NCBI GenBank assembly: GCA_003996215.1
Contig: QJPP01003490.1
Location: 124,001-188,000 of the forward strand
Source: Jaltomata sinuosa
Lineage: Eukaryota; Streptophyta; Magnoliopsida; Solanales; Solanaceae
Direction of reading: 5' to 3'
DNA length: 64,000 nucleotides
A program made the translations under genes and the position numbers. Below, one piece after another: positions 47,260 to 59,451 of this stretch (positions within the stretch are counted from its first letter, which is position 1; the number at the start of each line of letters is the position of its first letter). The notes beneath the pieces were generated by a model. That model saw only the letters and a list, made by a program, of their open reading frames with translations. It made no database searches and was not told the origin of the DNA.

Positions 47260-50200
47260 TGTGATGACCCTTCCGAATATCTTTGCATTTACACATTTAT
47301 TGTACGGTTAGAACTTTTCTATAGTGTCCCCAAGTCATTTATGGCTTGCTGGGACCGGTAGTTTGGTGCCCTGGTCGTTCCTTTGGTCATTTTGGTTGTT
47401 TGCCTATTTTAGAACTTAAACTTAGAATATCATTGACTTTAGTCAATATTCATAGCTAACATGCTCAGAATTGAATTCTGACAGTCCCATTAGCTCTGGA
47501 GCATTGAGTTTGGTCTATTTGGACCTTTAGTTAAGGCCTGCAAACTTTTGGTGTAGCTTTTGTGTTATTTTCTTAGTTTTTAGGCCATTTGGAGTTGAAA
47601 GTGTAACTTCGGGTGACTTTCGATGATCGGAGTGTTGAATTTGAAATACGATGATTTCACCAGCTTTGGAATGTTGAGTTTGGGCTAGGAAGGTGGTTGT
47701 CTTGGGTACCGGGTGAGCCGGACTCATTTTGAGTTCCTTTTCTCTAGTGTTGACTTGGGTCAACATTTCTCTGAAATTACCTCATATGGAAGTTTCATTG
47801 ATTCCGTTGAGTCCAGAATATTGTTTTCACTCTATTAGCATTATTGGTTTTTAAATATCGAGTTCCGATTATGCCCTGAGCGCCCTAGAGAGTTTTCAAA
47901 AATTGCAGAAAAATAGTTGCAGGCCAGCATTCAGCGCCAACGGCGCCTAGGCAGCGCGATCGCGCTGGCCTATGGCAGGACTTCAGCGCCGATGACGCTG
48001 GCCATTTTCCAGAAGCTAGAAATTTCAGTTATTTAGTTTTTCCAGCATTCTTTCTCCAACTTTCTCACTCTAAAACTCAATTTTTTCTCCACCATTTTGC
48101 TCTAAATAAATTCTCAGATTTGGGGACTAAATTGTTCGTGGATTTTCCGTAGTCCTTCGTCTTTTGGTAAGCTTCTTCACCCTTGAATTTTCTAAATTCC
48201 TCCATTGTTTCTCTTCTTCTAACCTTGGGAAGTTATTGTAGTGGCTGCCTTGTAGTTTGTGCATGTTCGTGGGTGCGAAGAATTGTCCGTCTTGGGCTTA
48301 TTTTCCATCCTTTTGGTAAGTAATTCTTGCCCAATTTTCGTTCTTATTATTGAAATTTCATCTTTTAACCCCAAGTTAAGAGGGCTGTATTGGCGCCTTC
48401 TCTTGGCAAATTGTGATCAAATTTGGAGCATGCCTTCTTGGCATTGTTGGTGTCGTCGTAGTTTTATTCATATTTAGTTTCAAGTGTAGGCCTCGCGGGC
48501 CCTCTTTTGACCCAGATTTCAACCTGGCTACAATTGTACCAATATGGGTATCGTTAGACTCATTTTAACGTTTATTTATGTTTATGATAGTTTGATTGTC
48601 TTTCGGGATCTCTCGGAGTGATTCAGGCTTGGACATTGTTGTTCGGGCATCTTGTCATCGGATGACAGGTAGGTTATGGTCTAAACTCCTAGACTTAGCA
48701 TATATCGGGTAAAATTGTACATAGTTGGCATCCTTGGGTTGGGTTATTAGGTTGGTACCACAAACCTTGACCGCTTTTCCATGATCCATCCCATTTCTTT
48801 CCTCCGTTGTGTGTAGTACTCTTATCACTTGATATAATTACCCGTGTGGTCCTGTTAGTCCTTGTTGACTCTGAAACATAGACAGTGGGTTCATTGGGAA
48901 TGTCCACAAGTCCCGGACATAGAATTATCCTTCTAGGCTGGTTATGCTTCATGAGTAGGTTTGGGAGCATGTGCAGGACCAATACGTTGTTGTGAGCTGA
49001 TGGGCGGCTATTGTGTGTTCATCATATCATTTCCATGCATATAAAGAGATTTTCCCACATTTTACTATGGATTGGTATTCGAGCCTACCGAGACTATTTT
49101 CTTAAACTTGTATGGCCCCAGGGGCCCGTTTTCAATGAAATTGGATTTGGAAATGATTTTACTTGATATGTGGATCTTCTTGGGGTAAAAGGGAGATTAA
49201 AATATGGTTTTATTATAATCTTACTACTATTGCTAGACTCGATCGGTTCGTTGTGCTAGCTGAGTTTTGTTACTGATTTGAAATGACTTTAGGCTCGATC
49301 GGGTCGAGCATCTGAGATATTTTACTACTGTTTTAGACCCGGTTATGCCCGGGTGCCATTGGAGGGGTTTTTGAGACATCTTTTCATTGCTATAGTCCTA
49401 GACAGGGTCTAGGCATGCATATTTGATACTTAGCCACTAGCTTGAACCCGAACTCGGTTCTGGAGGACACGTTTTGATTCTGAGTTTTCGTATGGGGTCT
49501 GGGACCCCCATGGACCTTGCTGCCCCGGGCTTGAGGCTTTGGGCTGCATGTTCTGGGGGAGGGTATACGGCGAAGTAGAGGTATACATGCAGCGTCCTTC
49601 TATGAAACCTACCTGCTGGGCCTGATCGGTATCGGAGGAGGTATATACAGAGTATTATTCCACCCTGAGGTTATCATGCATCATATCATTCATTGCTTAA
49701 GGTTCCGCCCTTGTTTGTTGTTTGCTAATTGTATGCTCCAGTAGTATGGGATGTTGAAGGGTTTGTTTTCACTTGTTTGCCTTCCCCGGTTGTATGAGCG
49801 GCCAGGGGACTATAGGTAGACTCTTGTTACTTTATTACAGTTATAAGTATGAGATTGGTTACCGCAAGGCTGTTACTTCTGGATTTGAGATTGGTATGTT
49901 TTGGCTGGTTACTAATTCCTATTTTCTGAGCATGTCTACCTTTATTCTTCTCTCCTATACTTTATACTTGAGTTTATCGGTATATCATCCATTCTTAGAA
50001 CTAATGCATATATACTATTTTTCTGAGGATCCCAGGTGCGTCATTCTTTCTTTCACCTGTGCCTGCGTGTATATATTCCTTACCTTCTAGCCTTGTATGT
50101 TGCTTTCTGTTGCCTTCCCTCTGGGCTAGTTCTTGTGTACCTTTTCATTGATTTTTGTGACCGCTTACTTCTATTTTGTTTGCTATTGCTCTTTTACCTT

Positions 50201-50703
50201 ATATCTGCCCAATCAGCCTATGATACCTACTGGGTACCTTATGCTTTCCATTTGGTGCTCATGTACACTCTGCTTCTTCTGGTGCAGATCCTAGTGTGGG
50301 CCATCACTGTTAGAGCGCCAGAGACTCGTGAAGGGTGTTGTTTTTAGATCATCCAGGATGAGGGTGAGCTCTTGGCGTTTAGAGCTTGACTTTAGTTTAT
50401 CTTTTGTATATTCTGCACTCTGTAACTACTCGGAGACAACCTGTGTATATATATTTCTTTTGGACCCTTGTACCCCTTATGCTATGATACCAGGTATTGG
50501 GTTTGGTTTAGCTTCCGCTTTGTATTTATATTACTCTTATTATCTAGTTTATTAATCTTGTTCCTTTACTTCTGCTTATTTATTTGTTCTTCCGCTTAAA
50601 TTGTTAGAAGGTAGCCCATTACTAACGGTTTCGGGCTATAGGAATTGGTTCGCGTACTGGGAGGTCATAGGTTCCATCATAACTGAGAAATTGGGTCATG
50701 ACA
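47260..50703 (+). mobile_element. 5' LTR of chromovirus A
   Basis: A 3,444-bp LTR. The promoter block carries AGCGCCAACGGCGCC (47933-47947), the perfect 16-bp palindrome CAGCGCGATCGCGCTG (47952-47967) and CAGCGCCGATGACGCTGG (47984-48001). The TATA box seen in relatives has decayed here to CTAGAAATT at about 48015. Confidence 0.93.
47933..48001 (+). promoter_or_regulatory. Cluster of three GC-rich palindromes in the A LTR
   Basis: Three adjacent inverted repeats, the middle one perfect over 16 bp, at the place where U3 promoter elements would lie. The same order is found at 30808-30876. The function is unknown; a binding site for a dimeric protein is one inference. Confidence 0.55.
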
Positions 50704-50705
50704 AC

Positions 50706-50719
50706 TTGGTATCAGAGCT
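50706..50719 (+). promoter_or_regulatory. Met-tRNA primer binding site of element A
   Basis: TTGGTATCAGAGCT lies two bases after the LTR end, an intact match to the usual initiator Met-tRNA site. Confidence 0.94.
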
Positions 50720-50917
50720 CTAGGTTCACTAGTGTCATCGGTATAGGAGCCAATGTGTAGTAAAGTCCTGCGGATCGAGGCGGAGACGTTCGTACTCAAT
50801 CTTCGAGAGGCTAGAGTGACATCTTAGGAATAATTGGACTTTTCTTGTTTCTATCTTATGCGTAGTATCCTTGAAAGTTTCTGGAAATCTCACTTATTCT
50901 GGTTCACTCTTCCGCAG

Positions 50918-52300
50918 ATGGTTCGTACAAGATCTTCAGCCTCTGGCAGAGGTGAGCCTCTTGCCCCTGCACCTCTGACTCCAGCTAAGGGTCGGGGTGG
51001 TCGCAAGGGTAGAGGTAGGGGTTGTTGATTCCCAAGAGAAGTTGCACCTGCTAGGGCTGTTAGGGTAGAGGTAGAGCCTGAGCATTACTATGAGCCAGAG
51101 TTTGCTCCAGAGCATCAATATGTGGGCCCGGGGGCAGCCCTGGTACCACCAGCTCTAGTACCAGTTCCATCACCAGTTTTTGTGCTGGATTCAACCCCAG
51201 CTCAATCTTCAGATATTCGAGATTTACTTGTTCATCTTTTGGGTATGATTGGGGAGCGTCCTTCTATGATAGCTTAGACATTAGCTCAGGGGGTAGCCCT
51301 GGGTGTTCAGAGTTCAGGAGCGCAGCCTGCTATCGCGGCTCCCCATGCCGAGGTCATTCCAATTCCATCGGTTGCACAGCCTCTTGCTCCTCGCCTAGCT
51401 ATGTCAGATGGGGAGCAAAAGACTTTGAGCAGATTTCTGAGATTGGCATTGCAGAGGTTTACTGGTTCACTGGGTCAAGACCCACATTACTTGATTACTA
51501 CCTATGAGGAGATGTTGCATCACTTGGGGCTAGTAGAAATTTACGGGGTAGGCTATACTTCATATCAGCTGGAGGGTCCAACAAAGTTATCGTGGAGGGT
51601 GCAGGTTGCTTCTAGGACTTCTACATCACCTCCCTTGACCTAGTCCAAGTTTTATGAGGCCTTCATGGCAAAGTTCTTTCCACAAAATGACAAGGAGCAT
51701 CGGAGGGAGGAGTTCACTAGGCTTTTCAAGATTCCATGACCGTCTCAGAGTACGAGACCAGTTTCTATCACCTCACTCCGTTTGGAGCCATGATTATGCC
51801 TACGTAGGTGGACAGGGTCCGTTGATTTGTTTGGGGGTTACAGAGAGAGTTCAGAGAGCCTGTAGATTTACTGGTTGCTAGCGATAAATAATTCCAGGCC
51901 ATTATGGATTATGCTTGTATAGTTGAGGATTCGTGTCGTCATGACACTAGGGCCAGAGATAAGAGGCCTCGACATCAGGGTGGCTACAGTGGTTCCTGGC
52001 ATGTTGGTAGAGGTTCAGTCCAGTGGGGCCAGGGTTATCAGCCATAGTAGCACCAGGGTTAGTCCAGTCGACCAGTTCTGGCTTTGCTTCAGACTTCCGG
52101 TAGTACCCAGATCAAGAAGGATTGAGTAGCCATCACGGCTACAATGGTCAGTCTTTGAGGGGTACAACTTAGGGGCATCAAGCCGTGGTGGCCATTCGGG
52201 TTCTGCTGGTTCATCCCGACCAAGTAGGTCGTTAGGGGCTTGTTACACTTGTGGTGTGGTTGGTCACTTTGCTAGAGATTGTCCCCAGCAGGGTACAGTT
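50918..52300 (+). pseudogene. gag: Broken gag of chromovirus A
   Basis: The start is the ATG at 50918 (MVRTRSSASGRGEPLAPAP), followed by a Gly/Arg-rich stretch and a stop at 51026-51028. The core is at 51401-51643 (LSRFLRLALQRFTGSLGQDP) and 51654-51740 (a KFFPQN segment), after which a frameshift sets in. A Gly/Ser/Gln-rich part follows, then the CCHC knuckle CYTCGVVGHFARDCP at 52241-52285. A TAG at 51275-51277 stands where glutamine is likely. The product would package the RNA. No single frame runs through. Confidence 0.87.
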
Positions 52301-55300
52301 CAGCCGACTGAGCTGTTACAAGCAGTTCAGCCTCCGTCTAGAGGGGGTGGTGGTCAGGCTAGGAGTGGTTCCCCATGTGGCAGAAAAGGTGGTAGGGATG
52401 GCGGTAGGGCAAGTAGAGGTCGTCGTCAGTTTTATATGGTCTCTGGGAGACCGGAGTTAGAGGCCTCGGACATTGTGATCACATGTACAATTTTTGCATG
52501 CCATCAACCAGCTTATGCTTTGTTTGATCCTGGATCCACCTGTTCATATATATCTTCCTACTTTCTGTCTTGTTTGGGGTTGGCTAGTGAGCCATTATCT
52601 ATTGATATTTCTGTTTCGATCCCAGTAGGAGATTCTTTAGTAGTGGATCGAATTGTGAGATCCTGTGTGATATCTTATGGTGACTTGGAGACTTAGGCTG
52701 ATTTGATGATACTTGATATGTTAGACTTTGATGTGATACTGGGCATGTATTGGTTATCCCTTCACCGTGCGATTTTGGATTGTTATGCCATGACCATTAC
52801 CATAGCCGTGCCTGGTGTGTCCTCGATTGTGTGGTAGGGTTCTATAAGTCATGCACTATCAGGGATCATCTCTTGTTTATGAGCTACGAAGTAGATTTCT
52901 CATAGGTGTCTAGCTTATCTAGCATATGTCTGAGATGCTAGTGCTTACCATACGTCCCTTGAGTCTGTTCCTATGGTTAGAGACTTCCTAGATGTGTTTC
53001 CTACTGACCTGCCATGCCTTCCACCTGAGAGAGATGTTGATGTTGCCATTGAGATAGAGCCGGGCACCAGGCCCATTTCTATCCCTCCCTACCATATGGC
53101 TCCTGCTGAGTTGAGAGAGATTAAGGAGCAACTCTAAGATTTGTTAGCTAAGGGGTTCATTAGACCGAGTGTGTCTCCTTGGGGTGCTCCTGTCCTCTTT
53201 GTGAAGAAAAAGGATGGGTCGATGCAGATGTGTATTGACTATCGGTAGTTGAATAAGGTGAAAAAGAAGAATAGGTATCTGTTGTCGAGGATTGATGACT
53301 TGTTTGATCGACTCCAGGGTTTAGCCATGTGTTTGAAGATTGATTTAAGGTCCGCCTACCATCAGTTGAGGGTTAGGACAGAAGGACATCCCTAAGATAG
53401 CATTCAGGACACGTTATGGCCACTATGAGTTCCTGGTGATGTCTTTTGGGTTGACTAATGCCCCCGCAACCTTTATGGATTTGATGCATAGGGTGCTTAG
53501 CCCATACTTTGATATGTTCATGTTAGTCTTCATTGATGACATCCTGATTTACTAGAGGAGTAGGGACGAGCATGAGCAACATTTGGGGACTATACTTCAG
53601 ACTTTGAGATATCATCGGCTTTATGCCAAGTTCTCAAAGTGTGAGTTTTGGCTTGATTCAGTTGCATTCCTAGGATACGTGGTGTCTAAGGATGAGATTA
53701 GAGTTGATTTGGGTAAGATTTATGCGGTTCGTGATTGGCCTAGACCTACTACTCCTACTGAGGTTCGTAGCTTTGTTGGGTTAGCCGGGTACTACAGGCG
53801 GATTGTTGAGGGATTTTCTTCCATAGCAGCACCCTTGACTATGCTGACTAGGAAGGATGTCTCATTCTAATGGTCGAATTAGTGCGAGGATAGCTTCTAG
53901 AATCTTAAGGCCTTATTGACTTCAGCTCCACTGTTGACTTTACAAATTGAGGGTCAGAGTTTCTCCGCGTATTGTGATGCTTCAGGGGTCAGTCTTAGTT
54001 TTGTGTTGGAATTGGCAGCGGTAGTCTTAAAGCTCAAGATCTGGAGGCACTATCTATATAGAGTTCATTGCGAGATATTCACCAACCATTGTAGTCTTCA
54101 GTACATTATGAGTAAGAGTGAGCTAAACTCGAGGCAGAGGAGATGGATTAAGTTGCTGAAGGACTATGATTTCACAATTTTATACCATCAGGGCAGGCAA
54201 ACATGATAGCGGATGCCTTGAGTCGGAAGGCAGTGAGTATGGGCAGCCTTGCTTCACTTTTAGTTTTTGAGCGACCGTTGGCCTTTGGATATCCAATCCT
54301 TGGCTAACTGAGTTTTTATGCTTGACTTGTCAAATCCTAGAAGAGTTCTTGCCAGTAATTAGGATTGCTCTACTCTAGTTGATCAGATTCAGAGTCGACA
54401 GTTTGAGGATTAGAGTTTGTGTGACCTTCGTGATCAGGTAGTGTTCAGGGTAAGGCCAGTCGGGATACTTTGGGTTCTGATGGTATTCTGAGTCATGATG
54501 GTCGACTTTGTGTTACGAGGGTTGGTGATTTGATTCAGTTGATACTTTGCGAGGCCCATTGTTCCAGATATTCCATTCATTCGGGCGCCGTGAAGATGTG
54601 TAGAGATTTGAGACAGCTTTACTAGTGGAGTGGTATGAAGCGAGACATGGTAGAGTTTGTATCTCGGTGCTTAAACTATCAGTAGGTTAAGTTCGAGCAC
54701 ATAAGACCGGGTTGCTTGATACAGCGACTTCGTATTCCTGAGTGGTTTTACTCATACTTCTCGTAGGTTTGACTCCATTTGGGTGATCGTTGATAGGCTG
54801 ACTAAGTCAGCACACTTCTTGCCAGTTCAGACTTCTTATGAGGTAGAAAGGCTAGCTTAGATCTACATTCGTGAGGTTGTTTGGTTTCACGAGGTCCCAA
54901 CTTCTATCATTTTAGACCGCGACACTCAGTTCACATCTCAGTTTTGGAGAGCTATATAGAGGGATTTGGGTATAGAGGTTCAGCTTAGTACTGCTTTCCA
55001 CCCTCAGACAGATGGTCAGTCCGAGAGGACTATTCAGGTCTTGGAGGACATGCTTTGGGCTTGTGTTCTTGACTTTGGGGGTTAATGGGATTAGTTTGTG
55101 CCATTGGCAGAGTTTGCATATAAGAATAGTTTCCATTCGAGCATTGGCATGGCACCATTTGGGCTCTGTATAGTAGGCATTGTAGATTGTCGATTGGTTG
55201 GTTTGATGGGTTAGAGTCCAGATTGCAGAGTACAGATTTGCTTATAGATTCCTTAGACTGAGTTTGTTTGATTCCGGATAGGCTTAGAGAGGCCAAGAGT

Positions 55301-55804
55301 AGGCAGAAGAGCTACGCTGATCATAGACTTTGTGCCTTGGAGTTCAGTGTTATTGACTTGGTTTTCCTTCGGGTATTACCCGTGAAGGGCGTGATGAGAT
55401 TTGGTCGGTCGGTCAAGCTTAGCCCCAGGTTTATTGGGCCATTTGAGATTCTAGAGAGGGTTTGTAGTGTTGCCTACATGTTGGCTTTGCCTCCAATATT
55501 TTCAGCTGTTCATCCAGTTTTCCATGTCTCGATATTGCACCAGTATGTGCCAGATGAGTCTCACATGTTGCATTGGGATTCGGTTCAGTTAGATGAGAGC
55601 TTGTCATTTGTTGAGGAGCCGATAGCTATTCTGGACAGAGATATCAGAAGATTGAGATCTAGGGAGATTCCTATTGTGAAAGTTTAGTGGAGGCACCGTT
55701 TGATTGAGGAGGCTACTTGGGAGTCTGAGAGTGAGTTGTGTGGTCAGTATCCGCAGTTGTTTGAGACTTCAGGTACTCCCTTCTTCTTGACTTTCGAGGA
55801 CTAA
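52301..55804 (+). pseudogene. pol: Broken pol of chromovirus A (protease, RT, RNase H, integrase, chromodomain-like end)
   Basis: The domains lie in the usual order. Protease has LFDPGSTCSYIS at about 52518-52553. RT runs from about 53030 to 53640, with [16 protein letters not shown], a YR-stop-LNK and FIDDILIY followed by a stop at 53553-53555. RNase H is at about 53900-54210 with FSAYCDASG. The integrase zinc part is at about 54550-54715. The integrase core has Asp in VDRLTKS (about 54792), Asp in LDRDTQF (about 54914) and Glu in QSERTIQ (about 55023). The end, 55268-55804, has PRFIGPFEIL and an EEATWESE chromodomain-like tail, stopping at 55802-55804. The catalytic residues can still be read, but more than ten stops or frameshifts disable it. 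Several stops are TAG at positions where family members have CAG. Confidence 0.9.
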
Positions 55805-55825
55805 AGTCTTTTTAGTAGTGGATAT

Positions 55826-58800
55826 TGTGATGACCCATCCGATCATCTTCACGTTTACGCATTTATTGTATTGTTAGAACTTTTTTATAGCGGCCCCAAG
55901 TCATTTATGTGTTACTAGACAGGTAGTTTGGTGCCTTGGTCGTTCGTTTGGTCATTTTGGTTGTTTGCCTATTTAGAGCTCAAACTTAGAATATTGTTGA
56001 CTTTAGTCAACATTCTTAGCTAACGTGCTCGGAATTGAATTCTGACAGTCTCGTTAGCTCTGGAGCATTGAGTTTGGTCTAGTTGAACCTTTAGTTGAGG
56101 CTTGAGAACTTCCGGTGTAGGTTTTGTGTTGTTTTCTCAGTTTTCAGGCCATTTGGAGTTGAAAGTGTAACTTTAGGTGACTTTCAATGATCAAAGTGTG
56201 TCGGATTCAAAATCCGACGATTCCATCAACTCCGGAATGTTGAGTTTTGGCTAGGAAGCTGGTTGGTTTGGGTTTCGGGTGAGACGGACTCATTTTGAGC
56301 CTTTCAGTTCCTTTTTGTTAGTGTTGACTTGGGTCAGCATCTCTTCTATATGGAAGTTTCATCGATTTCGTTGAGTTCGGAACGTCGTTTCCACTCTATT
56401 ACCATTATTGGTTTTTGAATATCGGGTTCTGATTGTGCCCGGAATGCCCCAGAGAGTTTTCAAAAATTGCAAAAAAATAGTTGCAGGCCAGCCTTTAGCG
56501 CCAACGGCGCCCAGGCAGCGCGATCGTGGTGGATTTTCCGTAGTCCTTCATCTTTTGGTAAGCTTCTTCCTCCTTGAATTTTGTAAATTCCACCATTGTT
56601 GCTCTTTTTCCAACCTTGGGAAGTTGTTGTAATGGCTGCCTTGTAGCTTGTGCATGTTCGTGGGTGCGAAGAATTGTCCGTTTTGGGCTGATTTTTCATC
56701 CTTTTGGTAAGTAATTCTTGCCCAATTTCCGTTCTTATTATTGAAATTCCATCTTTAAACCCCAAGTTGAGCAGGCTGTTTTGGCGCCTTCTCTTGGCCA
56801 ATTGCACTCAAATTTGGAGCATGCCTTCTTGGCATCGTTGGGGTCATCGTGGTTCTTTTTATTTTTGGTTTCGGACGTGGATCCCACGGGCCCGTTTTTT
56901 ACCCGGATTTCGACCCAGCTACAATTGTAGAAATATGGGTATTGTTAAACTCATTTTAACATTTTATTTATGTTTAAGATAGTTTGATTGTCTTTCGGGA
57001 TCTCTTGGAGGGATTCAGGCTTAGACGGTGTTGTTCGAGCAGCTTGTCATGGGACGACAGGTAGGTTACAGTCTAAACTCCTAGACTTAGCATATATCGG
57101 GTAAAATTGTACTAGTTGGCATCCCTGAGTTGGGTTATTAGGTTGGTACCACAGACCTTGACCGCTTTTCCATGATCCATCCCATTTCTTTCTTCCATTC
57201 TGTGTAGTACTCTTATTACTTGATATTATTACCCTTGTGGTCCTGTGAAGCCTTGTTGACTCTGGAACATAGACGGTGGGTTCATTGGGAATGTCCGCGA
57301 GTCCCGAACATAGAATTATCCTTCTAGGCTTGTTATGCTTACTGAGTAGCTTCGGGAGCCTGTGCAGGGACGATAGGTTGTTGTGAGCTGCTGGGCGGCT
57401 ATTGTGTTATGATCATATTATTTCCATGCATATAAAAAGATTTTCCCACATTATACTACGGTTTAGGCTTTGGGCCTACCGAGACTGTTTTCTTAAACTT
57501 GCATGGCCCAGAGGGCCTGTTTTCAATGAAATTGGATTTGGAAATGATTTGATTTGATATGTGGATCATCTTGGGGTAAAAGGGAGATTAAAAATATGGT
57601 TTTATCATGATCTTACTACTATTGATAGACTCGACCGGGTCAGAGTGCTAGTTGAGTTTTCTTACTAATTTGGAATGACTTTAGGCTTGGCCGGGTCGAG
57701 CATCTGAGATATTTTCCTACTGTTTTAGACCCGGTTATGCCCAGGCGCCCTTGGAGTGATTTTTGAGACATTTTTTCATTGCTTTAGTCCTAGACAGGGT
57801 CTAGGCATGCATATTTGAGACTCGACCACTGGCTTGAACCTGAACTCGATTCCGGAGGACACGTTTTGATTCTGAGTTTTAGTATGGGGTCCAGGACCTC
57901 CATGGACCTTGCCACCTTGGGCCTGAGGCTTTGGGCTGCATGTACCAGAGGGAGTGTAAATGGTGGAGTAGAGGCATACGGGAAACATCTTTCCATGGAA
58001 CCTACCTGTTGGGCCCGATCGGCACCGGAGGAGGTACATACAGAGTTTTATTCCACCCTGAGGTTATCATGCATCATATAATTCATTGCTTAAGGTTCCG
58101 CCCTTTTTTGTTGTTTGCTGATTGTACGCTATGGTAGTATGGAATGCCAGAGGGTTTGTTTTCACTTGTTTGTGTTCCCCAGTTGTATGAGTGGGCGGGG
58201 GACTGTAGGTAGACTCTTGTTACTTTATTATAGTTATAAGTATGAGATTGGTTACCGCAAGGATGTTACTCCTGGATTTGAGATTGGTATGTTTTGGATG
58301 GTTACTAATTCTTGTTTTCCGAACATGTCTACCTTTATTATTCTCTCCCATACTTTATACTTGAGGTTACGGGTATACCATCCATTTTTAAAACTGATGC
58401 ATATATATTATTTTTGCGAGGATCCCAGGTGTGTCATTCTTACTTTCACCTGTGCTTGTGTGTATATATTCCTACTTGATAGCTTTGTATGTTGCTTTCT
58501 GTTACCTTCCCTCTAGGCTAGTTCTTGTGTACCTTTTCGTTGATTTCTGTGACTGTTTACTTATATTCTGTCTGCTATTGTTCTTTTCCTTATATGTTCT
58601 CAGTCGGCCTATGATACCTACTGGGTACCTTATGCTTCACATTTGGTGCTCACTCTACACTCTGCATCTTTTGGTGCAAATCCTAGTATAGGTCATCGCC
58701 GTTAGAGCGCCAGAGACTCGTGCAGGGTGCAGTTTTGGGATCATCCAGGCTAAGGGTGAGCTCTTGGCGTTCAGAGCTTGACTTTATTTTATCTTTTGTA

Positions 58801-59117
58801 TATTCTGCACTCTGCTACTACTCGGATACAGGTTGTGTATATATATTTCTTTTGGACCCTTGTACTCTTTATGCAGTTCGGGCTTCTATACGCTATGATA
58901 CCAGGTTTTGGGTTTGGTTTAGCTTCCGCTTTGTATTTATATTACTCATGTTATCCATTTTATTCATTTTGTTCCCTTTCTTTTCCGCTTATTTATTTGT
59001 TCTTCCTCTTAAACTGTTAGAAGGTAGCCCATTACTAACCGTTCTGGGCTACAAAAATTGGTTCTCCTACTGAGGGAGTTGTAGGTCCCATCATGACCAA
59101 GAAATCGGGTCATGACA
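55826..59117 (+). mobile_element. 3' LTR of chromovirus A with a promoter deletion
   Basis: A 3,292-bp LTR. It aligns with the 5' LTR except for a deletion of about 170 bp at about 56525, which joins the first half of the palindrome AGCGCGATCG directly to the GTGGATTTTCC sequence downstream. This removes the second and third palindromes and the TATA region. By hand the pair differs at about one base in eight over the first ~255 bp. Confidence 0.92.
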
Positions 59118-59451
59118 ATATATATATATATAATATAATTTGATAGCTAGAATAATAATTAACAATAATTATCACAAAATGGTATGCTAAAATTATTTGA
59201 AAATAAAATATGTATATATATTATACGTAAAATTAATGACATGTAATATTATATGAAATTTATAATAAAATAGTAATAGTAAGAAATAAATTATATATTA
59301 TAAATTGTATATGAATTTTAAAAGTATCAAGACGATAATAAAACACATGATTTATTTTGTATGTAAAAGAAAAAATCTGATTAAAAATAATAATAATTAG
59401 TAAAATAACAGCTCGAACTAGGTATAGAGAGGTCAAAATTAAGTGTCAACA

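Larger units (their letters stand above)
47260..59117 (+). mobile_element. Chromovirus A, nested in D's 5' LTR
   Basis: The element runs from TGTGATGACCC at 47260 to GGGTCATGACA at 59117, with LTRs 47260-50703 and 55826-59117 and internal DNA 50704-55825. The insertion is in an AT repeat, so the target duplication is ambiguous (TATAT before, ATATA after, ATAT shared). The other D LTR shows the unfilled site at about 29360-29400. Internal order is primer site, gag, protease, RT, RNase H, integrase, chromodomain-like tail, which is the Tekay/Del arrangement. It is the most complete element here, but stops and frameshifts occur throughout. Confidence 0.94.
11721..59451 (-). mobile_element. Gag-only Tat/Ogre-type element D (TR-GAG-like), minus strand
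   Basis: Two direct repeats, 11721-29711 and 43015-59451, become 4,566 and 4,579 bp after subtracting later insertions, and they align throughout. On the minus strand each starts TGTTGACACCC. The primer site (42992-43011) adjoins the right-hand repeat and a polypurine tract (29712-29727) adjoins the left-hand one, so transcription runs right to left. Internal DNA is about 7.7 kb without the two solo LTRs it received. It contains two gag pseudogenes, tandem arrays and spacers, but no protease, RT, RNase H or integrase motif that I can find. Flanks are TAGCC (left) and CAACC (right), an imperfect target duplication. The host is element C, whose gag and protease frames continue across the gap. 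From memory, gag-only long elements of this kind have been called TR-GAG. Confidence 0.87.
43015..59451 (-). mobile_element. 5' LTR of element D, split by chromovirus A
   Basis: The LTR parts are 43015-47259 and 59118-59451, totalling 4,579 bp. It aligns with the left LTR from TGTCGCG/TGTCGAG to TGTCAACA. It has a 12-C run at 43854-43865 where the other LTR has six. The 216-codon minus frame at 46503-47153 lies here and is judged non-coding because the other LTR does not keep the frame. Confidence 0.9.

Noticed and set aside
58115..59073. Frames of 86-133 codons near the end of A's 3' LTR
   Set aside because: They lie wholly inside an LTR, are T-rich, and differ in length and frame from the 5' LTR copy at 49773-50555.
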